From an uncultured Porphyromonadaceae bacterium (GTDB taxonomy: Bacteria > Bacteroidota > Bacteroidia > Bacteroidales > Muribaculaceae), in the NCBI GenBank assembly GCA_900548875.1, contig URMA01000104.1:1-9389 (forward strand): DNA of 9,389 nucleotides. Reading direction: 5' to 3'. Position 1 is the stretch's first letter. The number at the start of each line of letters is the position of its first letter. Under the pieces are notes generated by a model. That model worked only from the letters and a program-made list of their open reading frames with translations, was not told where the DNA came from and made no database searches. Made by a program: the position numbers and the translations under genes. This document shows, piece after piece, positions 1 to 6,791 of this stretch.

Positions 1-55
1 TCCCGCCGCTTCTGATGATGTCCGCAGAAAAGTCAACATAAAAGTTGTGGAATAG
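1..55 (+). CDS. C-terminal end of an unidentified upstream gene (partial)
   Basis: Reading codons from base 2, the frame is open for 17 codons and ends at a TAG at 53-55. The encoded tail is PAASDDVRRKVNIKVVE. The stop lies one base before the ATG at 57 of the next gene, the tight spacing expected inside an operon on this strand. The charged tail with alternating basic and hydrophobic residues looks protein-like, but it is too short to assign to a family. A chance open frame of this length is possible, so the call rests mainly on the operon-like spacing. Confidence 0.5.
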   Translation, partial: PAASDDVRRKVNIKVVE

Positions 56-56
56 C

Positions 57-1820
57 ATGATGAAGAAAACAGTTTGTGCAGTAGCCTGCTTGCTTTTATC
101 TTCCGTTTCGGGCATCGCCGCTGCCGACGATGAGAAACTCGATGTAGTTCTTACCGGAGCATCGTTTGCCGTGCCTGAAAACGGATGGTTTGAGTTGGCT
201 TGCGAAGAGTTGGGTGTCAATCCGATAAATAAGGCAATTTCCGCCGAGGCAATCTATCATACGGCCAACCGTATGGCGGAAGGCACTTTCTATACGTTTG
301 AGGAACTTGAGGATATGGATGTGCTGGTCATTGACCATGTGCATAATCAGGATGTGGCAAACGAACAGTGGCTGAAGGATGATTATCATGACTATACCAT
401 GCCTACGACGAATTATGCCATTGCTTATGATTATGTAATTAAAAAGTACAAGGACGATTGCTACCAGTTGAAATTCAATCCGGAGTCAAAATATTATAAC
501 ACGGAATCCGGAAAGCCGGCCTATATAGTATTGTGTACTCATTGGCACGATTCCCGGGTAACGTATAATACAGCCATTCGTAAACTGGCGGAAAAATGGG
601 ATTTGCCTTTGGTGAAATTTGACGACAACATTGGCTTTACCCGAAAGGAACTGGTCGACGGAAAGCAGCCGAGCTTAGCCTATGCCAAAGATACGGAATG
701 GATTTATGGCATAGAATTCGGCTGGCATCCCAAACGCGGGCAGTCGGAATATATTCAGCAAAAGATGGCACAGATTTTCGTGTCGGAAATGAGTGATTTT
801 CTGGGCATCGACAATCCGCTGACGGTCACTGTGGAGCCGAAAGATTTCGCAGTGATGGAAGGTGAGGAACCCTGCGTTCGTTTCTCTTTTTCCAATTATT
901 CTCCCTGGAATTTTTCCTATCAGGTAAATAATGATGTGTTCGAAGTGGAGAATGTGCTGACAAACCCTTACATGGTAAAGTTGCCGGCATCTGCAGTCGA
1001 ACAGCCGGTCCGTCCGCTTGAAGTGTCAAACAGCATGATCGCTTCCGGAGTAGCTGACGGGGAGGTGGTCGTTGATTTGGCCGATGAACTGGTTCGGGCT
1101 TCTTACGATTCTTATGTGCAGGAGAGCTATAAGGACAAGTCGTATGCTTCTGAGCCAAAACTGGAGCTCAAGACAGGCGACCAATGGTCGCGACAGATTT
1201 ATCTTACGTTTCCAACCGAGCGTATTGCCGACGATGTGAAGCGTGTCGTGTTGCGCCTGTTCTTTAATACGACGAACACAGCCGACAATGTGGTGTTGGG
1301 GCTTGAGGGAAACGGTGAAACGTATGATGCCAAGTTGAATTGGAACAACAAAAACAAATATCCGTTTGAGCAGCTTGACAACAGCACGGTGCTGTATGCT
1401 ACGGAAGTGGGCTCTTATCTGAGTTGGGATGTGACCGATTGGGTACGGACGATGAAAGAAACGTCGGCAAACGTGACTTTCCGGATTTCCGTGCTGGAAG
1501 GTGGCAGTCCGCTGTGTGCCTTTGCCTCAAATGAGAGCGACACCCCGGAACTGGCTCCGGCTTTGCTTCTTGTGTCGGATAAAGGTAGCAGCAGTGTAGA
1601 CGATTTGAACTCCGACAAAACTCAATTGCCATTTTTCAGTGGAAACGTTTTGGAACTTCCTGATACGAATTCGGATGCTACTGTTTTCGGAATTGACGGT
1701 AAACTTATCTACCGCGGAAACGAGGACAGAGTTGACGCTTCGTTGTGGAGTCCGGGCGTGTATTTTGTGTCATGGACAAACTGCGGACGTCCGCAGTGCG
1801 TAAAATTGGTAAAACCGTAA
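57..1820 (+). CDS. Exported multidomain protein: SGNH/DUF5040-like domain, DNRLRE (CBM96-like) domain, type IX-like C-terminal tail
   Basis: 587 residues from the ATG at 57. The frame also opens at a TTG at 45, but MMKK at 57/60 directly begins a good signal peptide (hydrophobic core about 6-18, likely cleavage after IAAA near residue 23), so 57 or 60 is the better start. Residues about 27-250 resemble an SGNH-hydrolase-like domain: GASF with a possible nucleophile Ser36 near the first strand, an HNQD segment near 96-99 where GxND usually lies, and GWHP with His224 late in the domain. No Asp lies three residues before that His, so enzymatic activity is uncertain. The domain recalls the Bacteroidetes family DUF5040, from memory only. 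Residues about 255-345 form an unassigned beta-rich linker. Residues about 366-507 have the DNRLRE/CBM96 pattern (VVLRLFF; SWDVTDWVR; FRISV; PALLLV), often found in carbohydrate-binding modules. The last 50 residues (VFGIDGKLIYRG; GVYFVSW; VKLVKP) resemble a type A sorting signal for type IX secretion. It probably acts outside the cell on a polysaccharide or its ester groups. Confidence 0.8.
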   Translation: MMKKTVCAVACLLLSSVSGIAAADDEKLDVVLTGASFAVPENGWFELACEELGVNPINKAISAEAIYHTANRMAEGTFYTFEELEDMDVLVIDHVHNQDVANEQWLKDDYHDYTMPTTNYAIAYDYVIKKYKDDCYQLKFNPESKYYNTESGKPAYIVLCTHWHDSRVTYNTAIRKLAEKWDLPLVKFDDNIGFTRKELVDGKQPSLAYAKDTEWIYGIEFGWHPKRGQSEYIQQKMAQIFVSEMSDFLGIDNPLTVTVEPKDFAVMEGEEPCVRFSFSNYSPWNFSYQVNNDVFEVENVLTNPYMVKLPASAVEQPVRPLEVSNSMIASGVADGEVVVDLADELVRASYDSYVQESYKDKSYASEPKLELKTGDQWSRQIYLTFPTERIADDVKRVVLRLFFNTTNTADNVVLGLEGNGETYDAKLNWNNKNKYPFEQLDNSTVLYATEVGSYLSWDVTDWVRTMKETSANVTFRISVLEGGSPLCAFASNESDTPELAPALLLVSDKGSSSVDDLNSDKTQLPFFSGNVLELPDTNSDATVFGIDGKLIYRGNEDRVDASLWSPGVYFVSWTNCGRPQCVKLVKP

Positions 1821-1840
1821 TTAAGACTATTTTTTGAATT

Positions 1841-3838
1841 ATGAATAAGATAAAAACAGGAATCCTAAGTGGCGTTCTCGGGTCTTTGCTGTTCCCGTTG
1901 GGCGGTTGGGCTGCGACTAAGACGGTTGACGTCTGTATTTATGGCGGAACGTCGGCCGGAGTGATTGCGGCCTATACGGCAAAGAAGGATGGAAAATCAG
2001 TGCTGATAGTTGAGCCCGGCCGTCATTTGGGTGGCATGTCGTCAGGTGGATTGGGTTTGACTGACATAGGTAACAAATATGTTGTAACCGGACTGGCACG
2101 CGATTTCTACCGTCGTGTCGGGCAGCATTATGGCAAATTCGAGCAATGGGTGTTTGAGCCGAAAGTGGCTGAAAGCATATTCAACCAATATGTGACGGAT
2201 GCCGATATAGAAGTTGAATTGGAACATTATCTTACGGACGTCACAGTCCGTGCCGGAGAAATCCGTACTATTGAGGTGTCGCCGGTGGGCGGTGGTGAAC
2301 CGTTGACGGTAGAAGCCGATATGTTTATCGATTGCAGTTATGAGGGCGATCTTATGGCGGGAGCCGGTGTCAGCTATACTATCGGACGTGAAAGCAACAG
2401 CATTTACGGTGAGACCTATAATGGAGTGCAGCAGTTGGACGGCCATCAGGTGCCAGACGGTATCGACCCTTATGTTGTTCCCGGTGATTCAACCAGCGGT
2501 TTGCTTTGGGGTATCAGCCCGGAACCGATGATGCCTCGCGGAACCGGTGATAAGAAAATTCAGGCTTACAATTATCGTATAACATTGACGTCTGACCCCG
2601 ATAACCGTATTCCGATTACTCGTCCGGCTGATTATGACTCGACAAAATATGAACTTCTGTTGCGGATTAAAGAGAAACATCCGTGGCGTTCGTTGGACGA
2701 TGTGTTCATTTGGAGTCGGATGCCGAATAACAAGACGGATATCAATAACCGCAACGGATTCTCAACCGACATGATTGGCATGAACTGGGATTATCCGGAA
2801 GCTGATTATGCCCGCCGTCAGGAAATTATCCGTGAGCACGAGTCCTATACAAAAGGATTGCTCTACTTTATCGGAACGGACAAACGAATTCCTGAATTTA
2901 TTCGCAAGGAAATGCGCCGCTGGGGTTATCCGAAAGACGAATATACTGACAACGGCCACTGGAGCCATCAGCTTTATATCCGTGAGTCGCGGAGAATGGT
3001 CGGTGATGTTGTCATGACGCAGCATCATTGTCAGGGACGCGCTCAAGTTCCTGACTCTGTCGCCATGGCGGCCTATACGATGGATTCGCATAACTGTGAC
3101 CGTCAGGTCGTGAACGGTATGGTGAAAAACGAAGGAAATGTCGAAGTCGGAGGTTTTCCGCCTTATCCTATTTCCTATCGTGCCATAGTGCCGAAGCGTG
3201 GCGAGATTTCAAACTTGCTGGTGCCGGTCTGCATGTCGGCGTCTCATATCGCCTACGGGTCGATTCGAATGGAGCCGGTGTTTATGGTGTTGGGACAAGT
3301 GGCAGGTTTGGCCGCAAGCCAGGCAATCGATGCCCATCAGGCCGTGCAGGATGTGGCTGTTGGCAGGTTGGTGGCACGGTTGGAGGCCGATCCGCTGATG
3401 GACGGAACAACGCCGGAAATCCTTTTGGACAATGCCGATGCTGCAGTCGTTGAAATGTCGGACAATTGGGAACCGTATAATGATTCCTATCGAGCATATG
3501 GTCCAGACTTTAAGGTTTGTGATGTCAGAAAGTCAAAGCCTTTCTTTATCAAATATACGCCCAAGTTGGCAAAAGAAGGAACATTTGATGTCTATCTGTA
3601 TGTTCCGCGGATAGACGATGAAACATCAAAAATGACTGTTGGTGTTTTCAATGGCAAAAGCAAGTCGGAAAAGGTTGTAAAAATAAAAGATGTGCAGGTG
3701 GTTGGCCAGACATTGGGTGAATGGGTATCCTTGGGACAATACCGATTGAAGCCCGGCAGTTATTTTGAAATTACTGAAAAAGGTGCTGACAAGATAGTTG
3801 CGGCTGATGCCGTATTGCTGATTCCGGCAGAAAAGTAA
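1841..3838 (+). CDS. Exported FAD-dependent oxidoreductase ('xanthan lyase'/PF12831 type) with golvesin-like C-terminal domain
   Basis: 665 residues, starting 20 bases after the previous stop. Residues 1-25 form a signal peptide (MNKIK, hydrophobic core, cleavage near GGWAA), so the protein is exported. Residues 29-58 are a dinucleotide-binding fold: VDVCIYGGTSAG at 29-40, with Glu58 at the end of the second strand positioned to contact the FAD ribose. GGMSSGG follows at 64-70. A second conserved FAD segment near 473-495 reads SIRMEPVFMVLGQVAGLAA. This arrangement is typical of the FAD_oxidored family often labelled xanthan lyase in Bacteroidetes, whose substrates are mostly unknown. From about residue 534 a separate beta-sandwich resembles the golvesin/xanthan-lyase C-terminal domain (opening SDNW, with WVSLG and AADAVLLIP near the end), probably a glycan-binding module. 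It has no type IX tail, unlike its neighbour. The pairing suggests oxidation or processing of a sugar polymer; the substrate cannot be read from the sequence. Confidence 0.85.
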   Translation: MNKIKTGILSGVLGSLLFPLGGWAATKTVDVCIYGGTSAGVIAAYTAKKDGKSVLIVEPGRHLGGMSSGGLGLTDIGNKYVVTGLARDFYRRVGQHYGKFEQWVFEPKVAESIFNQYVTDADIEVELEHYLTDVTVRAGEIRTIEVSPVGGGEPLTVEADMFIDCSYEGDLMAGAGVSYTIGRESNSIYGETYNGVQQLDGHQVPDGIDPYVVPGDSTSGLLWGISPEPMMPRGTGDKKIQAYNYRITLTSDPDNRIPITRPADYDSTKYELLLRIKEKHPWRSLDDVFIWSRMPNNKTDINNRNGFSTDMIGMNWDYPEADYARRQEIIREHESYTKGLLYFIGTDKRIPEFIRKEMRRWGYPKDEYTDNGHWSHQLYIRESRRMVGDVVMTQHHCQGRAQVPDSVAMAAYTMDSHNCDRQVVNGMVKNEGNVEVGGFPPYPISYRAIVPKRGEISNLLVPVCMSASHIAYGSIRMEPVFMVLGQVAGLAASQAIDAHQAVQDVAVGRLVARLEADPLMDGTTPEILLDNADAAVVEMSDNWEPYNDSYRAYGPDFKVCDVRKSKPFFIKYTPKLAKEGTFDVYLYVPRIDDETSKMTVGVFNGKSKSEKVVKIKDVQVVGQTLGEWVSLGQYRLKPGSYFEITEKGADKIVAADAVLLIPAEK

Positions 3839-3862
3839 AATACACAGTGTTTTGGTTTTATA

Positions 3863-3895
3863 TTGCCCCTATGGGTTTGGATTGTTTTAGTTTTG
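3863..3895 (+). promoter_or_regulatory. Candidate Bacteroidetes promoter upstream of the terminator
   Basis: A TTG at 3863-3865 is followed after 22 bases by TAGTTTTG (3888-3895), which fits the TAnnTTTG -7 consensus. The usual spacer is 19-21 bases, so the fit is imperfect, and the region is T-rich enough for chance matches. If active, transcription would begin near 3902 and meet the terminator hairpin at 3915 almost at once. Confidence 0.25.
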
Positions 3896-3914
3896 TATTT
3901 TAAAAGATTTTCTG

Positions 3915-3948
3915 GGGAAGTTTGCAGGCAGGCAAACTTCCCTTTTTT
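3915..3948 (+). terminator. Strong intrinsic terminator after the FAD oxidoreductase gene
   Basis: A perfect 11-base inverted repeat (arms GGGAAGTTTGC at 3915-3925 and GCAAACTTCCC at 3932-3942) encloses a 6-base loop and is followed at once by six T residues (3943-3948). It lies 76 bases after the oxidoreductase stop and ends the two-gene unit. It also lies inside the upstream region of the sulfatase-maturating enzyme gene. Confidence 0.92.
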
Positions 3949-4016
3949 ACGCTCTTTTTGAAACGTACGTATTGCGATTTTTCCTTGTCGATGGTGTGGG
4001 AGTCGAAAGTTTTTTG

Positions 4017-4024
4017 TAAGTTTG
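4017..4024 (+). promoter_or_regulatory. Candidate -7 promoter box for the sulfatase-maturating enzyme gene
   Basis: TAAGTTTG matches the Bacteroidetes TAnnTTTG -7 consensus. It ends 19 bases before the ATG at 4044, giving an expected leader of roughly 11-14 bases. No clear TTG lies 19-21 bases upstream; the nearest (3985-3987) is 29 bases away, so the -33 element is weak or missing. Its position downstream of the terminator makes it the natural promoter for this gene. Confidence 0.45.
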
Positions 4025-4043
4025 GGTCTCTATAAAACGTACA

Positions 4044-5294
4044 ATGAAGGATACAAAATTTTATACTTTTGAGGACGGGCTGAAGGAGCAGGGGCCTGTG
4101 GCTTTTTCTACGATGCTGAAGCCTGCGGGGTCGGCCTGCAATTTGGACTGTCAGTATTGCTATTATCTTGACAAGGCGGTGCAGTATGGCGGCAAGCAGG
4201 CTCGCATGAGCGAGTCGCTGCTGGAGGAATATGTGCGTCAGTATATCGAGGCCAACGCTGTCGACACGGTGACATTCTGCTGGCACGGTGGCGAACCGAC
4301 GCTGCTGGGTGTGGACTACTACCGCAAGGCCATCGAGTTTCAGAAAAAATATGCGAAAGGAAAGCGGATTGAAAATACGCTCCAGACCAACGGTACGCGA
4401 ATCAACGAGGAATGGTGCGCTTTTTTCCGTAAGAACAAGTTCCTTGTCGGCATTTCGCTCGACGGACCGAAGGATGTGCACGATGCGTTCCGTATCGACA
4501 AGGGCGGCCGTCCGACATGGGACCGCGTGATGCGCAGTGTGAAGATGTTGCGCGACAACGGTGTGGAGTTCAACACGCTGAGCACCGTGAACCGGCTTTG
4601 CGAGGGGCGTGGTGCGGAAATCTATGAATTCTTCAAGTCGGTAGGCAGCCACTACATGCAGTTTCTCCCCGTTGTGGAACACGTAGTCGACAAGGCGGGA
4701 TTCCACCGTCCGCTGATCGTGTCGCCCGACTATGAGGGCGCACGTCTTGCCGAGTGGTCGGTGAGCGCCAAAGGTTATGGCGAGTTTTTGGTCGATATTT
4801 TCCGAAAATGGGTGGTGGCCGATGTGGGCAATTATTTTGTGCAGATGTTCGACGCTACGCTGGCGCAGTATGTCGGAGTCCGTCCGGGTGTCTGCTCGAT
4901 GCTGGAAACCTGCGGTGACGCACTCGTTGTGGAGCATAACGGCGATGTGTACAATTGCGACCACTTTGTGTATCCCGAATACAAGCTCGGCAATATCCGC
5001 GAGCAGTCGCTGGCGGAAATCTACAACACCCCGAAGCGTTTCCAGTTTGGCGTGAACAAGCGTTACAATCTGCCTTCGGAATGTCTGCGCTGTCCGTATT
5101 ATTTTGCGTGCCGCGGCGAATGTCCGAAGCACCGTTTTGAGAAGTATCCCGACGGTAGCGCCAAAAATTCACTTTGCGAGGGATTGAAACTGTATTTTGA
5201 ATTTACGAAACCCTATATGGAAGTGATGCGCGACCTTCTTCTCCGTCAGCTTTCTCCGGCGATGGTGATGGACTGGGCGAGGACGCGAATATAG
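4044..5294 (+). CDS. chuR: Anaerobic sulfatase-maturating enzyme (radical SAM/SPASM, ChuR/anSMEbt type)
   Basis: 416 residues. This radical SAM enzyme converts an active-site Ser or Cys of a sulfatase to C-alpha-formylglycine in the cytoplasm, before sulfatase export. The radical SAM cluster motif CxxxCxxC is at Cys32, Cys36 and Cys39. The SAM-binding stretch includes the GGEP motif in WHGGEPTLLG (about 81-90), with LQTNGT and GISLDGP further on. The SPASM cysteines are complete: Cys284, Cys290, Cys305, Cys347, Cys350, Cys356, Cys360 and Cys378. Their spacing is 5, 14, 41, 2, 5, 3 and 17 residues, essentially that of characterised anSMEs with two auxiliary 4Fe-4S clusters. Asp306 directly follows Cys305, where the catalytic base sits in the Clostridium perfringens enzyme. 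In Bacteroides thetaiotaomicron the equivalent gene was named chuR because its loss blocks chondroitin sulfate and heparin use. No sulfatase is in the window, so it probably serves enzymes encoded elsewhere. An AslB-like relative acting on another substrate is the less likely alternative. The gene is visibly richer in G and C than the genes to its left. Confidence 0.93.
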   Translation: MKDTKFYTFEDGLKEQGPVAFSTMLKPAGSACNLDCQYCYYLDKAVQYGGKQARMSESLLEEYVRQYIEANAVDTVTFCWHGGEPTLLGVDYYRKAIEFQKKYAKGKRIENTLQTNGTRINEEWCAFFRKNKFLVGISLDGPKDVHDAFRIDKGGRPTWDRVMRSVKMLRDNGVEFNTLSTVNRLCEGRGAEIYEFFKSVGSHYMQFLPVVEHVVDKAGFHRPLIVSPDYEGARLAEWSVSAKGYGEFLVDIFRKWVVADVGNYFVQMFDATLAQYVGVRPGVCSMLETCGDALVVEHNGDVYNCDHFVYPEYKLGNIREQSLAEIYNTPKRFQFGVNKRYNLPSECLRCPYYFACRGECPKHRFEKYPDGSAKNSLCEGLKLYFEFTKPYMEVMRDLLLRQLSPAMVMDWARTRI

Positions 5295-5303
5295 CCCTGC
5301 AGC

Positions 5304-5334
5304 TTGTTTATGCTTCGACAATTCATTAATTTTG
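5304..5334 (+). promoter_or_regulatory. Bacteroidetes promoter for the tandem ABC ATPase gene
   Basis: A TTG -33 element (5304-5306) and a perfect TAnnTTTG -7 box, TAATTTTG (5327-5334), are separated by exactly 20 bases, the preferred spacing for the Bacteroidetes primary sigma factor. Transcription would start about 5340-5342, a few bases before the ATG at 5344, giving an almost leaderless message. The box covers the TTG at 5332 that also opens the frame, which argues against TTG as the start codon. Confidence 0.65.
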
Positions 5335-5343
5335 CAATTGATT

Positions 5344-6777
5344 ATGGAATGTTTATTGGAGGCAGTGAGCGAAACGCTGCAATATATCGGCGTGAGCGTG
5401 TGGAATCCGTACGGACTCCGCATCGACCGTGGCCGCACGTATGCCGTTGTCGGCGAAAACGGGTGCGGCAAGACCGTGTTGGCGAATATTCTTGCCCGCG
5501 GGTGGAACATTGGCAGAAACCGCATTCTCGGCGACAAGCAGTCGTTGCGGGTGAAGGTGGTGGAATTTTCCGACGTGCATTCCCTTTCCGGCAGCCGTGA
5601 TTCCTACTATCAGCAACGGTTTGAAGCGGCGATGAACGATGATATTCCTACCGTCGACCAACTGGTAAAGGGACGGATTTCTGATGAACTCTGGGACAGC
5701 CTTTGCGAACGATTGTCGTTGCGCGAAATACGCAAAAAACGTATCAACTATCTGTCGAGCGGCGAACTGCGGAAATTTCTTGTCGTCAACATGATGGCCG
5801 ACCGCCCGGATTTGCTGATTCTCGACAATCCGTATATCGGACTCGACGCCCCGTCGAGAGCCGTGCTCGATTCTCTTTTGGGAGCATTGGCAAAAGAGGG
5901 GATGGCCGTCATGCTGCTTTTGTGCAACCCGAAAGACATTCCCGCATTTACCGACTACGTCGTTCCGATGCGGCAACTGGAGCTGCTGCCCTCGCTGGAT
6001 GTGGCTGCTCTGGGCACGGAAGAAGTGCGCCGGCAGGCTGAACAGCTGTTCCCGTCGCGGAAAGTCGGCGATTTGCCCATTACGGTCGACGAAAAAACTT
6101 TTGAAACGGCATTTGACCTTCGCGACTGCACCGTACGTTACGGGGCGACCGTCATTCTCCGGCATGTGGACTGGAAAGTGGCAAAAGGCGAATGTTGGGC
6201 ACTGCTTGGCCCGAACGGTTCGGGGAAAAGCACGTTGCTGAGCATGGTGTGTGCCGACAATCCCCAATCGTACAGCAATGATATACGTATCTTCGACCGC
6301 AAGCGCGGAACAGGGGAGAGCATTTGGGACATCAAGCGTCATATCGGTTACATTTCTCCCGAAATGCATCTGTATTTCCGTGAAGCGTCCGACACGCTTT
6401 CGGTTGTGGCTTCCGGCCTGCATGATTATTCCGGCCTTTACCGCAAACCGAGTGCCGACGATTGTGCCCGTGCCCGTCAGTGGATGGAGGCGTTCGGTAT
6501 TGATGAACTTGCCGCCCGTCGGTTTCCGACGCTCTCGTCGGGCGAGCAGCGGCTTGTGCTCCTTGTTCGCACGCTGATAAAGTCGCCGGCATTGCTGATT
6601 CTCGACGAACCGCTCCACGGTCTCGACATGTCGCGTAAGCAGCAGGTGCAGGAGGCGATTGAACGGATGGTGGAAGCGAGCGGAGCAACGCTTGTCTATG
6701 TGACTCACTACACGGAGGAAATTCCGCGCTGTGTCAGCCATGTCAAGCGTCTGGAAAAGATTTATAACGATAACTAA
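5344..6777 (+). CDS. Tandem ABC ATPase, ModF/PhrA-like, with degenerate first ATPase domain
   Basis: 477 residues from the ATG at 5344; an in-frame TTG at 5332 lies within the promoter box and is rejected. Two ABC domains lie in one chain with no membrane segment. Domain 1: Walker A GENGCGKT (37-44), signature LSSGE (137-141), Walker B LLILDNP with Asp161 but Asn162 in place of the catalytic Glu, and CNP (Asn195) where the switch His belongs. Domain 2 is complete: Walker A GPNGSGKS (289-296), signature LSSGE (397-401), Walker B LLILDEP with Asp421 and Glu422, and VTHY with His455. Length and layout match Escherichia coli ModF/PhrA (about 490 residues), a soluble protein of unclear role linked to molybdate genes and historically to photorepair. 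No permease or molybdate gene is nearby, so a transport role is not supported. rpiB follows after 14 bases, probably on the same transcript. An ABC-F translation factor is less likely because the long inter-domain linker typical of that family is not evident. Confidence 0.85.
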   Translation: MECLLEAVSETLQYIGVSVWNPYGLRIDRGRTYAVVGENGCGKTVLANILARGWNIGRNRILGDKQSLRVKVVEFSDVHSLSGSRDSYYQQRFEAAMNDDIPTVDQLVKGRISDELWDSLCERLSLREIRKKRINYLSSGELRKFLVVNMMADRPDLLILDNPYIGLDAPSRAVLDSLLGALAKEGMAVMLLLCNPKDIPAFTDYVVPMRQLELLPSLDVAALGTEEVRRQAEQLFPSRKVGDLPITVDEKTFETAFDLRDCTVRYGATVILRHVDWKVAKGECWALLGPNGSGKSTLLSMVCADNPQSYSNDIRIFDRKRGTGESIWDIKRHIGYISPEMHLYFREASDTLSVVASGLHDYSGLYRKPSADDCARARQWMEAFGIDELAARRFPTLSSGEQRLVLLVRTLIKSPALLILDEPLHGLDMSRKQQVQEAIERMVEASGATLVYVTHYTEEIPRCVSHVKRLEKIYNDN

Positions 6778-6791
6778 ATTCTATATAGATC

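Noticed and set aside
1806..1836. Promoter-like TTG-19-TATTTTTTG just before the FAD oxidoreductase gene
   Set aside because: The -7 box has one base too many between TA and TTTG. The T-run and the end of the upstream gene explain it as well, and the 20-base gap already fits cotranscription.
3900..5132. Open frame of 410 codons on the minus strand over the sulfatase-maturating gene
   Set aside because: It lies antisense to a gene with complete catalytic motifs. Its translation is rich in His, Arg and Val with no recognisable domain, typical of the complement of GC-biased codons, and it runs through the terminator hairpin.
5353..6741. Open frame of 462 codons on the minus strand over the ABC ATPase gene
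   Set aside because: It mirrors a real gene with two full sets of ABC motifs. The antisense translation has no coherent family features and no promoter, and is best explained by codon bias.
5344..6777. Transporter operon or molybdate uptake system around the ABC ATPase
   Set aside because: No permease, binding protein or molybdenum-related gene is adjacent, so the two ATPase domains alone do not support a transport call.
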